Of a stretch of DNA of 64,000 nucleotides, positions 17,689 through 25,923 are shown piece by piece; within the stretch, counting starts at the first letter, position 1; every line of letters begins with the position of its first letter. The translations under genes were made by a program, and so were the position numbers. Location of the stretch: assembly GCA_049582805.1 (NCBI GenBank), contig JBAUUR010000165.1:62001-126000 (forward strand), given 5' to 3'. The stretch is from CAVXFS01 sp049582805 (lineage in GTDB: Bacteria; Pseudomonadota; Gammaproteobacteria; Burkholderiales; Gallionellaceae). The notes under the pieces were generated by a model. It did no database searches, had not been told where the DNA came from, and was given only the letters and a program-made list of their open reading frames with translations.

Positions 17689-18121
17689 GCAACCCATCTC
17701 CGCACTGGTGGTAATCTACACCTCCGCTCTTGAAGCGCTGCTGCTGGAGCGTGCCGATTATCCTGGTTATTGGCAGTCGGTGACCGGCAGCCGCGATGAC
17801 GATGAGACGCTGCGCGACACAGCGATCCGCGAGGTGGCCGAGGAGACCGGACTGGATGCCACGCGCTATGCGCTGACAGATTGGCAAATGCAGAATGTGT
17901 ATGACATCTATCCCAGGTGGCGGCACCGTTACCCGCCCGGCACCACGCACAATACCGAGCATGTATTCGGACTGGAATTGCCGGAACAAGTTGCTGTCCA
18001 ATTGTCGCCGCGCGAACATTTAAGTTATGTCTGGCTGCCATGGAAGGAAGCGGCGGATAAAGTGTTTTCGCCGAGCAACCGCGCGGCGATTCTGCAGTTG
18101 CCGGAGAGAACGGGGCTTTGA
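17678..18121 (+). CDS. nudB: Dihydroneopterin triphosphate diphosphatase (Nudix)
   Basis: A 147-residue Nudix hydrolase with a complete Nudix box: G-x5-E-x7-REVAEETGL in the stretch from GSRDDDE to ETGLD (about residues 37-59). It most resembles NudB, which removes pyrophosphate from dihydroneopterin triphosphate in folate synthesis. The position after aspS matches the usual betaproteobacterial order, supporting NudB over other Nudix enzymes. The start MPYKQPIS at 17678 lies inside the barstar gene; a longer frame from 17585 would be an artefact of that overlap. Confidence 0.82.
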   Translation: MPYKQPISALVVIYTSALEALLLERADYPGYWQSVTGSRDDDETLRDTAIREVAEETGLDATRYALTDWQMQNVYDIYPRWRHRYPPGTTHNTEHVFGLELPEQVAVQLSPREHLSYVWLPWKEAADKVFSPSNRAAILQLPERTGL

Positions 18122-18151
18122 ACTTCCCCGATTTTTAATCAAGGAATCAGA

Positions 18152-19249
18152 ATGCAGGACAACGTCATTCCCATTGCTTATGACCACCCCAACGCCGGAC
18201 AAACCAGTTGCAGCACGGAACTGGCATGGGCCAGGAAGCCGCGCGAACCCGGCCCGGAAGAGAAGGCGGAGTTGCTCGCGCGCGTCAAAAGCCTGCTGCA
18301 AGAACAGGATGCGGTACTGGTGGCGCATTACTATGTGCATCCCGATTTGCAGGATCTGGCCGAGGCAACCGGCGGACTGGTGTCGGATTCGCTCGACATG
18401 GCCAACTTCGGCCATCAGCATCCGGCCAAGACCATCGTCGTCGCCGGAGTGCGTTTCATGGGCGAGACCGCGAAGATACTCAACCCGGAGAAACGCGTGC
18501 TGATGCCGGATTTGCAGGCGGAGTGTTCACTGGATCTGGGCTGCCCGGCGGACGAGTTCATCGCGTTATGCGACGCGCACCCGGATCGCACCGTGGTGGT
18601 GTACGCCAACACCAGCGCGGCGGTCAAGGCGCGCGCCGACTGGACGGTGACCAGTTCCATCGCGTTGCCCATCGTCAAACACCTCAAGGAGCAGGGACAG
18701 ACCATCCTGTGGGCGCCGGACCGCCATCTGGGCGAATACGTCCAGCAGCAGACCGGCGCCGACATGCTGTTGTGGCAGGGTTCGTGCGTGGTGCATGACG
18801 AGTTCAAGGCCAGGGAGCTGGCCGAGCTCAAGGCGCAGCATCCGCAAGCCAGGGTGCTGGTGCATCCCGAATCACCGCGCGCAGTGGTCATGCTGGCCGA
18901 CGTGGTGGGTTCCACCACGCAACTGGTCAAGGCCTCGCAGTCATTGGACGCAAAGGAATTCATCGTCGCCACCGACAACGGCATCCTGCACAAGATGCGC
19001 ACGCTGTCGCCGCATAAGATATTTCTCGAAGCGCCGACCGCAGGGCACGGCGCGAACTGCACCAGCTGCAACCATTGCCCGTGGATGGCGATGAACAGCC
19101 TGTCCGGGCTGGCCGAGGTGCTGGAAACTGGCAGGAACGAAATCCATGTTGATCCTGCCATCGGGCGGCGCGCCAGGGTTTCCATAGAGCGTATGCTGAG
19201 TTTTGCCAGGCAGATCAACCTGCCGACGCGGGGGATAGGCAACGCTTAG
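18152..19249 (+). CDS. nadA: Quinolinate synthase
   Basis: A 365-residue NadA, which condenses iminoaspartate with dihydroxyacetone phosphate to quinolinate in NAD synthesis. Cysteines for the [4Fe-4S] cluster are visible in MPDLQAECSLDLGCP, GSCVVHDEF and the C-terminal NCTSCNHCPW. The conserved ATDNGILHKM and LEAPTAGHGANC stretches support the family. AAGGAATCAGA precedes the ATG. The last ~130 bases of coding and ~56 bases after the stop are duplicated about 0.8 kb downstream, beyond the transposase gene. Confidence 0.96.
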   Translation: MQDNVIPIAYDHPNAGQTSCSTELAWARKPREPGPEEKAELLARVKSLLQEQDAVLVAHYYVHPDLQDLAEATGGLVSDSLDMANFGHQHPAKTIVVAGVRFMGETAKILNPEKRVLMPDLQAECSLDLGCPADEFIALCDAHPDRTVVVYANTSAAVKARADWTVTSSIALPIVKHLKEQGQTILWAPDRHLGEYVQQQTGADMLLWQGSCVVHDEFKARELAELKAQHPQARVLVHPESPRAVVMLADVVGSTTQLVKASQSLDAKEFIVATDNGILHKMRTLSPHKIFLEAPTAGHGANCTSCNHCPWMAMNSLSGLAEVLETGRNEIHVDPAIGRRARVSIERMLSFARQINLPTRGIGNA

Positions 19250-19305
19250 CGGATGTAGGGCGCAATAACCAACGGGCATTGCGCCGAATGATTACCTCCG
19301 CGATA
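19120..19305 (+). repeat. 186-base direct repeat, copy 1 (nadA 3' end)
   Basis: Covers the last codons of nadA, its stop and the following 56 bases. It matches 19934-20119 with about six mismatches (roughly 97% identity) at a constant offset of 814 bases. The two copies bracket the transposase gene. Confidence 0.92.
19255..19285 (+). repeat. 31-base REP-like unit, copy A
   Basis: Begins GTAGGGCGCAATAACCAAC and ends GGGCATTGCGCC. The same 31 bases occur inverted at 19899-19929 and direct at 20069-20099. It lies between nadA and the transposase, and has an internal imperfect palindrome (GGCGCAAT / ATTGCGCC). Confidence 0.85.
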
Positions 19306-19313
19306 CTGCTTTC

Positions 19314-19844
19314 ATGCCTGATTACCGTCGCGCCTGGCATCCGGGCGGAACATACTTCTTCACCGTCAACCTGCTGCAACGGCAGGGCAATGATCTGCTG
19401 ACTCGCCACATCGAACTGTTGCGCACAGTAGTCAAATCGGTACGACAACGTCACCCTTTCAAGATTCACGGCTGGGTGGTATTGCCCGAACACCTGCATT
19501 GCGTCATTGAATTGCCGTCGGAGGATGCGAATTACGCAACGCGCTGGCGGCTGATCAAAATGGAATTTTCCAAGGCATTGCCGCACACCGAAAGATTATC
19601 GGCGGTGCGCATTCGGCGCGGAGAGCGGGGCATATGGCAGCGGAGATATTGGGAACACCTGATCCGAGATGAGCGCGATTATCGGGCGCACATGGATTAC
19701 GTGCATATTAATCCGGTAAAACATGGCTTGGTAAAGTTTGTCGCAGATTGGCCTTATTCAACGTTTCACCGCATGGTTGCGGAAGGTGTTTATCCGGCGA
19801 ATTGGGCGGGAGGAAGCGAGGGTGATGCAGGATATGACGAATAA
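19314..19844 (+). mobile_element. REP-associated tyrosine transposase (RAYT, Y1/IS200-like)
   Basis: A 176-residue HUH-type Y1 transposase gene. The HLH metal-binding pair is H60/H62 in LPEHLHCVIELP, and the candidate catalytic Tyr lies in RDYRAHMDYVHINPVKHG (Y123 or Y129). The N-terminal RRAWHPGGTYFFTVN and the NPVKHGLV signature are typical of RAYT rather than of IS200 itself. The gene is intact and flanked by inverted copies of a 31-base REP-like unit. Family members process single-stranded REP palindromes and usually stay single-copy. The start ATG at 19314 has no strong Shine-Dalgarno. Confidence 0.9.
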
Positions 19845-19853
19845 CAGTGGTAG

Positions 19854-19880
19854 GGTGCAATAAGCGTAGCGCATTGCACC
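19854..19880. repeat. Short palindromic hairpin after the transposase
   Basis: GGTGCAAT and ATTGCACC arms enclose AAGCGTAGCGC. It resembles the REP-like unit in layout but differs in sequence, so it may be a second palindrome class mobilised by the same transposase. Confidence 0.7.
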
Positions 19881-19898
19881 AGATGCTGTTTAACATCC

Positions 19899-19929
19899 GG
19901 CGCAATGCCCGTTGGTTATTGCGCCCTAC
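19899..19929 (-). repeat. 31-base REP-like unit, copy B (inverted)
   Basis: Exact reverse complement of the unit at 19255-19285. Together the two form terminal inverted repeats around the transposase gene. Confidence 0.85.
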
Positions 19930-19933
19930 GCGG

Positions 19934-20063
19934 GCTGGAAACTGGCAGGAACGAAATCCATATTGATCCTGCCATCGGGCGGCGCGCCAGGGTTTCCATA
20001 GAGCGTATGCTGAATTTTGCCAGGCAGATCAATCTGCCGACGCGCGGGATAGGCAACGCTTAG
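19934..20063 (+). pseudogene. nadA: Duplicated nadA 3' fragment
   Basis: This stretch repeats the last 130 bases of nadA, including the stop at 20061-20063, with a few substitutions. It has no start or catalytic region and cannot encode a working enzyme. It is a relic of the rearrangement that placed the transposase between two copies. Confidence 0.85.
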
Positions 20064-20068
20064 CGGAT

Positions 20069-20099
20069 GTAGGGCGCAATAACCAACGGGCATTGCGCC
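20069..20099 (+). repeat. 31-base REP-like unit, copy C
   Basis: Identical to copy A at 19255-19285 and part of the second 186-base repeat. Confidence 0.85.
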
Positions 20100-20153
20100 G
20101 AATGGTTACCTCCGCCATAACCTTTGCGCGTAACACCAAGGTTGGAATCCCGC

Positions 20154-20175
20154 GTGGGCACAACGGCGTGCCCAC
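20154..20175. repeat. Palindrome GTGGGCAC / GTGCCCAC
   Basis: Perfect eight-base arms (20154-20161 and 20168-20175) with a six-base loop AACGGC, upstream of the EEP gene. No T-run follows. It looks like another dispersed intergenic palindrome. Confidence 0.6.
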
Positions 20176-20224
20176 CCTGCTGCTGCTACCCCCTGTAAAG
20201 TTGGGATATGGGTAGAATACCCCC

Positions 20225-20968
20225 ATGACCACCCTGAAAATCGCCACTTACAACATCCACAAAGGCCTGTCCCAGTTCAACCGGCGCATGGTGTTGCCCG
20301 AGCTTCGCGAGCGCCTGCGCGAACTGGGCGCAGACGTTGTTTTCCTGCAGGAGGTGCGGGGCGAGCACACCCGCATTGCCCGGCGCCATGCGCTAGACTA
20401 TCCGCAGCAGCCGCAGCACGAGTTTCTGGCTGAGCAGATATGGCCGCATAGCGTTTATGGCATGAACGCGGCGTACGAGGCAGGCCATCATGGCAACGCC
20501 ATTCTCAGCCGTTATCCCATATTGCGCTGGGACAATCAGGACATTTCCGCGCACGGTTTCGAGAGTCGCGGGGTGTTGCATTGCGAGCTGGCCCTGCCGC
20601 AACGGGAAGAAATTCTGCATTGCATGTGCGTGCATCTTGGCCTGTTCAAGCGCGGGCGCGGGCGGCAATTCAGCGCGCTGGTGGAGCGCATCAACCGCAT
20701 GGTGCCGGAACATGCGCCGCTGATCCTTGCGGGCGATTTCAACGACTGGAACAACCATGCCAGCCATCTGCTGGCGCACGAGCTGCAATTGCACGAGGTA
20801 TTTGATGCCAGCCATGGCAAACTGGCGCGCAGTTTCCCGGCGGGGTTGCCACTGCTGCGCATGGATCGCATCTACGTGCGCGGGCTGAACATCAGGCACA
20901 GCGAGGTATTTGCCTGGCGCAAAATTTCCGATCATGCGGCATTGTCCGCCACGCTGGTGCTGCCATGA
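20225..20968 (+). CDS. Endonuclease/exonuclease/phosphatase family protein
   Basis: A 247-residue EEP-fold hydrolase. The metal and catalytic motifs are ATYNIHKGL (N9), VVFLQEVRGE (with the conserved Glu), CVHLGLF, LAGDFNDWN (Asp/Asn pair) and ISDHAALSA (terminal Asp-His). Family members cleave phosphodiesters in nucleic acids, phospholipids or small phosphates; which applies here is unknown. It overlaps clsB by four bases (ATGA). This EEP-clsB pairing downstream of the aspS-nudB block is common in betaproteobacteria and suggests a lipid-related role. Confidence 0.88.
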   Translation: MTTLKIATYNIHKGLSQFNRRMVLPELRERLRELGADVVFLQEVRGEHTRIARRHALDYPQQPQHEFLAEQIWPHSVYGMNAAYEAGHHGNAILSRYPILRWDNQDISAHGFESRGVLHCELALPQREEILHCMCVHLGLFKRGRGRQFSALVERINRMVPEHAPLILAGDFNDWNNHASHLLAHELQLHEVFDASHGKLARSFPAGLPLLRMDRIYVRGLNIRHSEVFAWRKISDHAALSATLVLP

Positions 20969-22134
20969 GCAGCGTGCACAATGTTGACGGGCACACGCTC
21001 ACCTTGCTGCGCGACGGCGAGGAATATTTTCCGCGCCTTATCGCCGCAATAGACAGCGCAACCAGATCGGTTTATCTGGAAACCTATATTTACGCTGACG
21101 ACACAACCGGGCGCATGGTGGCTGATGCCCTGCAACGCGCGGCGCGGCGCGGCGTGCGCACGCATTTGCTGCTGGACGGTTATGGCAGCTCGGAGTTTCC
21201 ACTGTCATGGCTGGAGGAATTGCGGACGGCGGGCGTCGAGGTGTTGAAATTCCGCCCGCAGATTTCCTGGCTCACGCTGCGCCGCCAGCGGCTACGCCGT
21301 TTGCACCGCAAGCTCGCATGCATGGATGAAAACATCGCTTTCATCGGCGGCATCAACATCGTTGACGACATACCCGGCAAGGAAATCCCTGCGCCGCGCC
21401 TGGATTATGCGGTGGAGGTGCAGGGCATAACCGTGAAACGCATGTATGCCGCCATGCGGCGCTTGTGGACGCTGGTATCGTGGACGAATTTCCGGCGGCA
21501 ACGCGAACGGATAAGGTTGCCGCCCAATTTCCAACAGGCGCGCGATCAGAAGGTCACTTTCTTGCTGCGCGACAACCTGCGCCACCGGCGCGACATCGAG
21601 CAGGCTTACGTCGATGCGATAGCCGGGGCGCAGCAGGAAATCATCCTCGCCAACGCCTATTTCCTGCCCGGCCAGCATTTGCGCCAGGCGCTGCAACAAG
21701 CGGCACAGCGCGGGGTGAAAGTCATGCTGCTGCTGCAGGGCAAAGTGGAATACCGCTTGCAGCACTACGCCACGCTTGCGCTGTATGATGTGCTGCTGCG
21801 CTCGGGCATGGAAATCTACGAGTACCACGCCAGTTATCTGCACGCCAAGGTGGCGGTGGTGGACGGACACTGGGCGACCGTGGGTTCCTCCAACATCGAG
21901 CCGTTCAGCCTGTGGCTCGCGCGTGAAGCCAACCTGGTGGTACGCGATGCGGAATTTGCCGGTTCGCTGCGCGCCAGTCTGCTGCAGGAAATGGCGCGTG
22001 GCGCGCATTTCGTCGAGCATTCCACCTGGAGCAAGCGCAGTGCCTGGATGCGCCTGGCGACGCGTGCCAGCTATGCCTTCATGCGCTTGTTGACCAGCGT
22101 GATTGGCTATGCGCGCGGCCAGGACGATGTCTGA
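20965..22134 (+). CDS. clsB: Cardiolipin synthase B, phospholipase D family
   Basis: A 389-residue phospholipase-D superfamily enzyme with two HKD motifs: H114-K116-D121 in HRKLACMD and H293-K295-D300 in HAKVAVVD, each followed by the usual Gly-Gly or Gly-Ser-Ser-Asn stretch. It lacks N-terminal transmembrane helices, as in ClsB. It should form cardiolipin from phosphatidylglycerol and a second phospholipid at the inner membrane. It is translationally coupled to the preceding EEP gene. Another PLD-type phospholipid synthase is the main alternative. Confidence 0.88.
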   Translation: MSSVHNVDGHTLTLLRDGEEYFPRLIAAIDSATRSVYLETYIYADDTTGRMVADALQRAARRGVRTHLLLDGYGSSEFPLSWLEELRTAGVEVLKFRPQISWLTLRRQRLRRLHRKLACMDENIAFIGGINIVDDIPGKEIPAPRLDYAVEVQGITVKRMYAAMRRLWTLVSWTNFRRQRERIRLPPNFQQARDQKVTFLLRDNLRHRRDIEQAYVDAIAGAQQEIILANAYFLPGQHLRQALQQAAQRGVKVMLLLQGKVEYRLQHYATLALYDVLLRSGMEIYEYHASYLHAKVAVVDGHWATVGSSNIEPFSLWLAREANLVVRDAEFAGSLRASLLQEMARGAHFVEHSTWSKRSAWMRLATRASYAFMRLLTSVIGYARGQDDV

Positions 22135-22408
22135 TTCGATTGGGTAAACCCCCGGCTTTGCCGCGGGACGCCGTCAGGTTTGACCGTTCCGGCAGCCATT
22201 GCAAGAGCGACGCTAAAGCTTGGCGGCACAGTTGCTTCCCCTTTGGCAAAGTGGGAAGAAGACGCGGCATAGCCTTGCAGCTGGGCGAACTCTGAATTTT
22301 TAGAGGCGCCCTGCAGTCGCAAGGAATTCTCCATGACCAGCCATGTTATGCCGCGGATAAATGGTTATTTTCAGCGATAATGAACCCACTCTTTTAAGCC
22401 ACACCATC

Positions 22409-24202
22409 ATGCGCCCCCATCCCACTCCTGCCGCATCCCCGCCACGCGGCGACTGGCGCACCATCCGCACCCTGCTGCCCTACCTGTCCGAATTCAAGGG
22501 GCGGGTTGCGCTGGCGCTCCTGCTGCTGATGCTGGCCAAACTCGCCAACGTGGCGGTGCCGCTGGTGCTCAAGCAGATCGTGGATGCGATGGACAAGCCC
22601 AAGATATTGCTCGCGGTGCCGGTGTTGCTGGTGGTCGGCTACGGGTTGCTGCGCATGTTCAGCACCCTGTTCGGCGAATTGCGCGACGCGGTGTTTGCCA
22701 AGGTCACGCAGCGCGCGATCCGGCGTGCGGCGTTGCAAGTGTTCGCCCATCTGCACGGGTTGAGCCTGCGCTTCCACCTGGAACGGCAGACTGGCGGCGT
22801 ATCGCGCGACATCGAACGCGGCACCAAGGGCATCAGCTTTTTGCTGAACTTCATGCTGTTCAACATCCTGCCTACGCTGTTTGAGATCCTGCTGGTCGCC
22901 GCCATCCTGTTCATCAAATACAGCCCGTGGTTCGCGGTAATCACGTTCACCACGCTGCTGGTGTATATCGCTTTCACGCTGGCGATCACCGAATGGCGCA
23001 TGTCGTTCCGCCGCACCATGAACGACATGGACTCGAAGGCCAATACGCGCGCCATAGACAGCCTGCTCAACTATGAGACGGTGAAATATTTCGGCAACGA
23101 GAACTACGAGGCGCAGCGCTACGACGATCAGATGTCCAAGTGGGAAGTCGCGGCGGTGCGCAACCAGACCTCGCTGTCCGCTCTGAACGCCGGACAGAGC
23201 ATGATCATTGCCGTGGGCATCACCGCGCTGATGCTGCTGGCGGCGAATGGTGTGGCGCGCGGCAGCATGACGATTGGCGATCTGGTGCTGGTCAACGTGT
23301 ACATGCTGCAACTCTACATGCCGCTGAACTTCCTCGGTTTCGTTTACCGCGAGATACGCCACTCATTGGCCGATATGGAGAGGATGTTCCGCCTGCTCGA
23401 CGAGCACCGCGAGATCGAGGATGCGCCTGATGCAGCTCCGCTTGCGCTAAAAAATGCCGAGGTGCGCTTCGATCAGGTGGGTTTCTCCTACGACCCAGAA
23501 CGCCGGATCTTGGCCGCTGTCAGTTTCGTGATTCCACCCGGCCACACCGTCGCGGTGGTCGGGGCCAGCGGTGCGGGCAAATCAACGCTGTCGCGGCTGT
23601 TGTTCCGCTTCTATGACGTCAACGAAGGTCGCATCCTGATCGATGGCCAGGACATCCGCTCGGTCACCCAGGCCAGCCTGCGTGCTGCCATCGGCATCGT
23701 GCCGCAGGACACCGTGCTGTTCAACGACACCATTTATTACAACATCGCCTATGGGCGCGTCGGCACGACGCGCGAGGAAGTGCTGCAAGCGGCACGCTCG
23801 GCGCACATCCACGCCTTCATCGAGTCTCTGCCCCACGGCTATGACAGCATGGTGGGCGAACGCGGGCTGAAACTCTCCGGTGGCGAGAAACAGCGCGTGG
23901 CGATTGCGCGCGCGATCCTGAAGAACCCTGCGATTCTGATTTTCGATGAAGCGACATCGGCGCTGGACTCAAAATCGGAAAAAGCGATACAGGACGAATT
24001 GCGCAACATCGCGCGCAACCGCACCACCCTGGTCATTGCGCACCGGTTGTCCACCGTCATCGACGCCGAGCAGATATTGGTGATGGACAAGGGACGCATC
24101 GTCGAGCGCGGCATGCATCGGGAATTGCTCGCGCAACAGGGTTTATACGCGCAAATGTGGGCGCTGCAACAGCAGCGGAAATCCCCCAACGATACCGATT
24201 GA
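22409..24202 (+). CDS. ATM1/HMT1-type ABC exporter (fused permease-ATPase)
   Basis: A 597-residue half-transporter. Six membrane helices fill about residues 25-300, followed by an ATPase with Walker A GASGAGKST, Q-loop VPQDTVLFND, signature LSGGEKQRVAIARAI, Walker B ILIFDEATSALD and the H-loop VIAHRLST. The NYETVKYFGNE stretch in the membrane part is typical of ATM1-like exporters, which move glutathione or glutathione-metal conjugates across the inner membrane. The start at 22409 (MRPHP) is preferred over 22361, though neither has a strong Shine-Dalgarno. It stands alone before the porin gene. Confidence 0.88.
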   Translation: MRPHPTPAASPPRGDWRTIRTLLPYLSEFKGRVALALLLLMLAKLANVAVPLVLKQIVDAMDKPKILLAVPVLLVVGYGLLRMFSTLFGELRDAVFAKVTQRAIRRAALQVFAHLHGLSLRFHLERQTGGVSRDIERGTKGISFLLNFMLFNILPTLFEILLVAAILFIKYSPWFAVITFTTLLVYIAFTLAITEWRMSFRRTMNDMDSKANTRAIDSLLNYETVKYFGNENYEAQRYDDQMSKWEVAAVRNQTSLSALNAGQSMIIAVGITALMLLAANGVARGSMTIGDLVLVNVYMLQLYMPLNFLGFVYREIRHSLADMERMFRLLDEHREIEDAPDAAPLALKNAEVRFDQVGFSYDPERRILAAVSFVIPPGHTVAVVGASGAGKSTLSRLLFRFYDVNEGRILIDGQDIRSVTQASLRAAIGIVPQDTVLFNDTIYYNIAYGRVGTTREEVLQAARSAHIHAFIESLPHGYDSMVGERGLKLSGGEKQRVAIARAILKNPAILIFDEATSALDSKSEKAIQDELRNIARNRTTLVIAHRLSTVIDAEQILVMDKGRIVERGMHRELLAQQGLYAQMWALQQQRKSPNDTD

Positions 24203-24399
24203 TCCGCGAATTATCCCCGCACAATAAATCTGCGTTCCACCAGATTAAATTTTTATTACACTCCTTGTTGCCGATTTTTTCATGAGATATTTAGCAATGA
24301 GTTCTCCAGCGGGGAATTTATATCGTTGCCCGTCCATTGGCCGGCCTGTGCCGGTCGACCACGGGAGAGTTTTAATTAATATTATGGGGGTATTAACAA

Positions 24400-25755
24400 A
24401 TGAAAATACAAAGATCGTTGCTGGCTGCATTGGCGATGAGTTCCATTACAGGTATGGCTTATGCCGATGCTCAGCCTGCCGATAGTCCTCTTACTCTCCA
24501 ATCAGGAGATTATTCTGTATCGTTATATGGGGTATTGGATGCTGCTATTGCCAACGACAACCATTCCTATGGCATTTCACCTGTGTTACCCAACCAAATT
24601 TATCCCTTTCAATCTCAACCAATAAACCCTTCAAACGGCTCGGTAACGGGGTTGATTAGCGGCGGCTTGTCTGACTCCCGCTGGGGAGTTAAGGGGGCAG
24701 CGGTACTGATGAATTCACAGACTAAAGCAATTTTTGACCTGGAGTCTGGTTTTGACGTCATCAGTGGCCAACTAAATAATGCGGCTGGATCTATCGCGGC
24801 AAACCCGAAAATTTATAATGCTGCGGGTCAACTTATCCAGCAATCTGTAAATACGGACTCATCATTAAATGGTCAACTGTTTAACCGCCAAGCTTGGGTC
24901 GGCTTGAGTGACCAAAACCTGGGAGCGCTGACGCTTGGCCGTCAAAACAATCCCATGAAAGATGTGTTTGCTGCTTATGATCCGGTCAAGTCGGATACCT
25001 TCTCGCCATTTGGTGAAAGCGGTGCCTACGGCGGCGGCGGCGGCGTTTCCGAATCAGCGCGCATGGATGATAGCATCAAGTATGAAAATACTTTCGGTGA
25101 TAGCTTAAAACTGGCTGTGGTATATCAGTTCGGTAATTCAGCAGGTACGGGAACAAATGGTACGACTGGTTATGCCTTGAGACTTGGCTATGAAAATGAC
25201 ACCTTTGGTGTGCAGGCCGTTTACAACAACTTCACGGACGCACTCGTGGCGACTAGTTCGACTACGCCGGGTGATATTGCGCTTAACCCGTATGATACCG
25301 ACGCATACTTGCTGGCTGGAAAATACAAACCGATGCAGGATCTGACACTGGACGCCGGCTATGAGAAATTTACCAGGAAATCCCCGTCTGATGTTATGAA
25401 CATACAATCAATCTGGGGATACACCGTCAGCTCATCGACTCCGGCGACTGGCTTCACAACGAGTGGGCAATCGCAAGATTACGATATTTATTATCTGGGC
25501 GGTGACTATAACCTTGCACCTAAATGGAATTTGTCCGTCGGATATTATCATGACGCTATAGGTCAACTTTCTGATGTAGCCAATAAGGACGGCACCATAC
25601 AGACTGTATCTGCTGTACTGGATTATAAGATGTTCAAAATGGTTGATGTTTATGCGGCTCTGACTACAAATAACTTCAGTGGAAATGCATTCCCCTCTGC
25701 CAGTTTCAACACCTCAGTTACAGCCTATGCCGTTGGTGCACGTCTCAAGTTCTAA
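24400..25755 (+). CDS. Gram-negative outer-membrane porin (OmpC/Porin_4 type)
   Basis: A 451-residue precursor with a signal peptide (1-22, cleavage after AYA) and a mature beta-barrel of alternating aromatic and polar strands. SLYGVLDAAI near the mature N terminus and the C-terminal AYAVGARLKF ending in Phe are the classic porin signatures. It has NRQAWVGLS and TLGRQNNPM loop motifs of the family. It would form a trimeric diffusion pore. The coding sequence is clearly richer in A+T than its neighbours. A terminator follows 38 bases after the stop. Confidence 0.92.
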   Translation: MKIQRSLLAALAMSSITGMAYADAQPADSPLTLQSGDYSVSLYGVLDAAIANDNHSYGISPVLPNQIYPFQSQPINPSNGSVTGLISGGLSDSRWGVKGAAVLMNSQTKAIFDLESGFDVISGQLNNAAGSIAANPKIYNAAGQLIQQSVNTDSSLNGQLFNRQAWVGLSDQNLGALTLGRQNNPMKDVFAAYDPVKSDTFSPFGESGAYGGGGGVSESARMDDSIKYENTFGDSLKLAVVYQFGNSAGTGTNGTTGYALRLGYENDTFGVQAVYNNFTDALVATSSTTPGDIALNPYDTDAYLLAGKYKPMQDLTLDAGYEKFTRKSPSDVMNIQSIWGYTVSSSTPATGFTTSGQSQDYDIYYLGGDYNLAPKWNLSVGYYHDAIGQLSDVANKDGTIQTVSAVLDYKMFKMVDVYAALTTNNFSGNAFPSASFNTSVTAYAVGARLKF

Positions 25756-25792
25756 TCGCACGCTGGCTTTGGCCAGTTAGTATCCGGAACAG

Positions 25793-25824
25793 AAAACCCG
25801 CTGTGGAACCACAGTGGGGTTTTT
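25793..25824. terminator. Intrinsic terminator after the porin gene
   Basis: Stem AAAACCC-GCTGTGG with loop AA and CCACAGTG-GGGTTTT, followed by TTTTT on the plus strand. The same stem with its A-run may also stop transcription arriving from the minus-strand RND operon. Confidence 0.85.
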
Positions 25825-25923
25825 CATTGCCTCCAAACAATTCGCAAGACGAGCGCCACCGAGCCGTTCTGAAGAACACCATCTTTTCTTCCGGTCACTT
25901 CAGGAATCTGCCCGATACGCCCG

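Larger units (their letters stand above)
19934..20119 (+). repeat. 186-base direct repeat, copy 2
   Basis: Second copy of the segment at 19120-19305, offset by 814 bases. It includes the nadA tail and REP-like unit copy C (20069-20099). Mismatches lie at scattered positions, so the duplication is not brand new. Confidence 0.92.
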
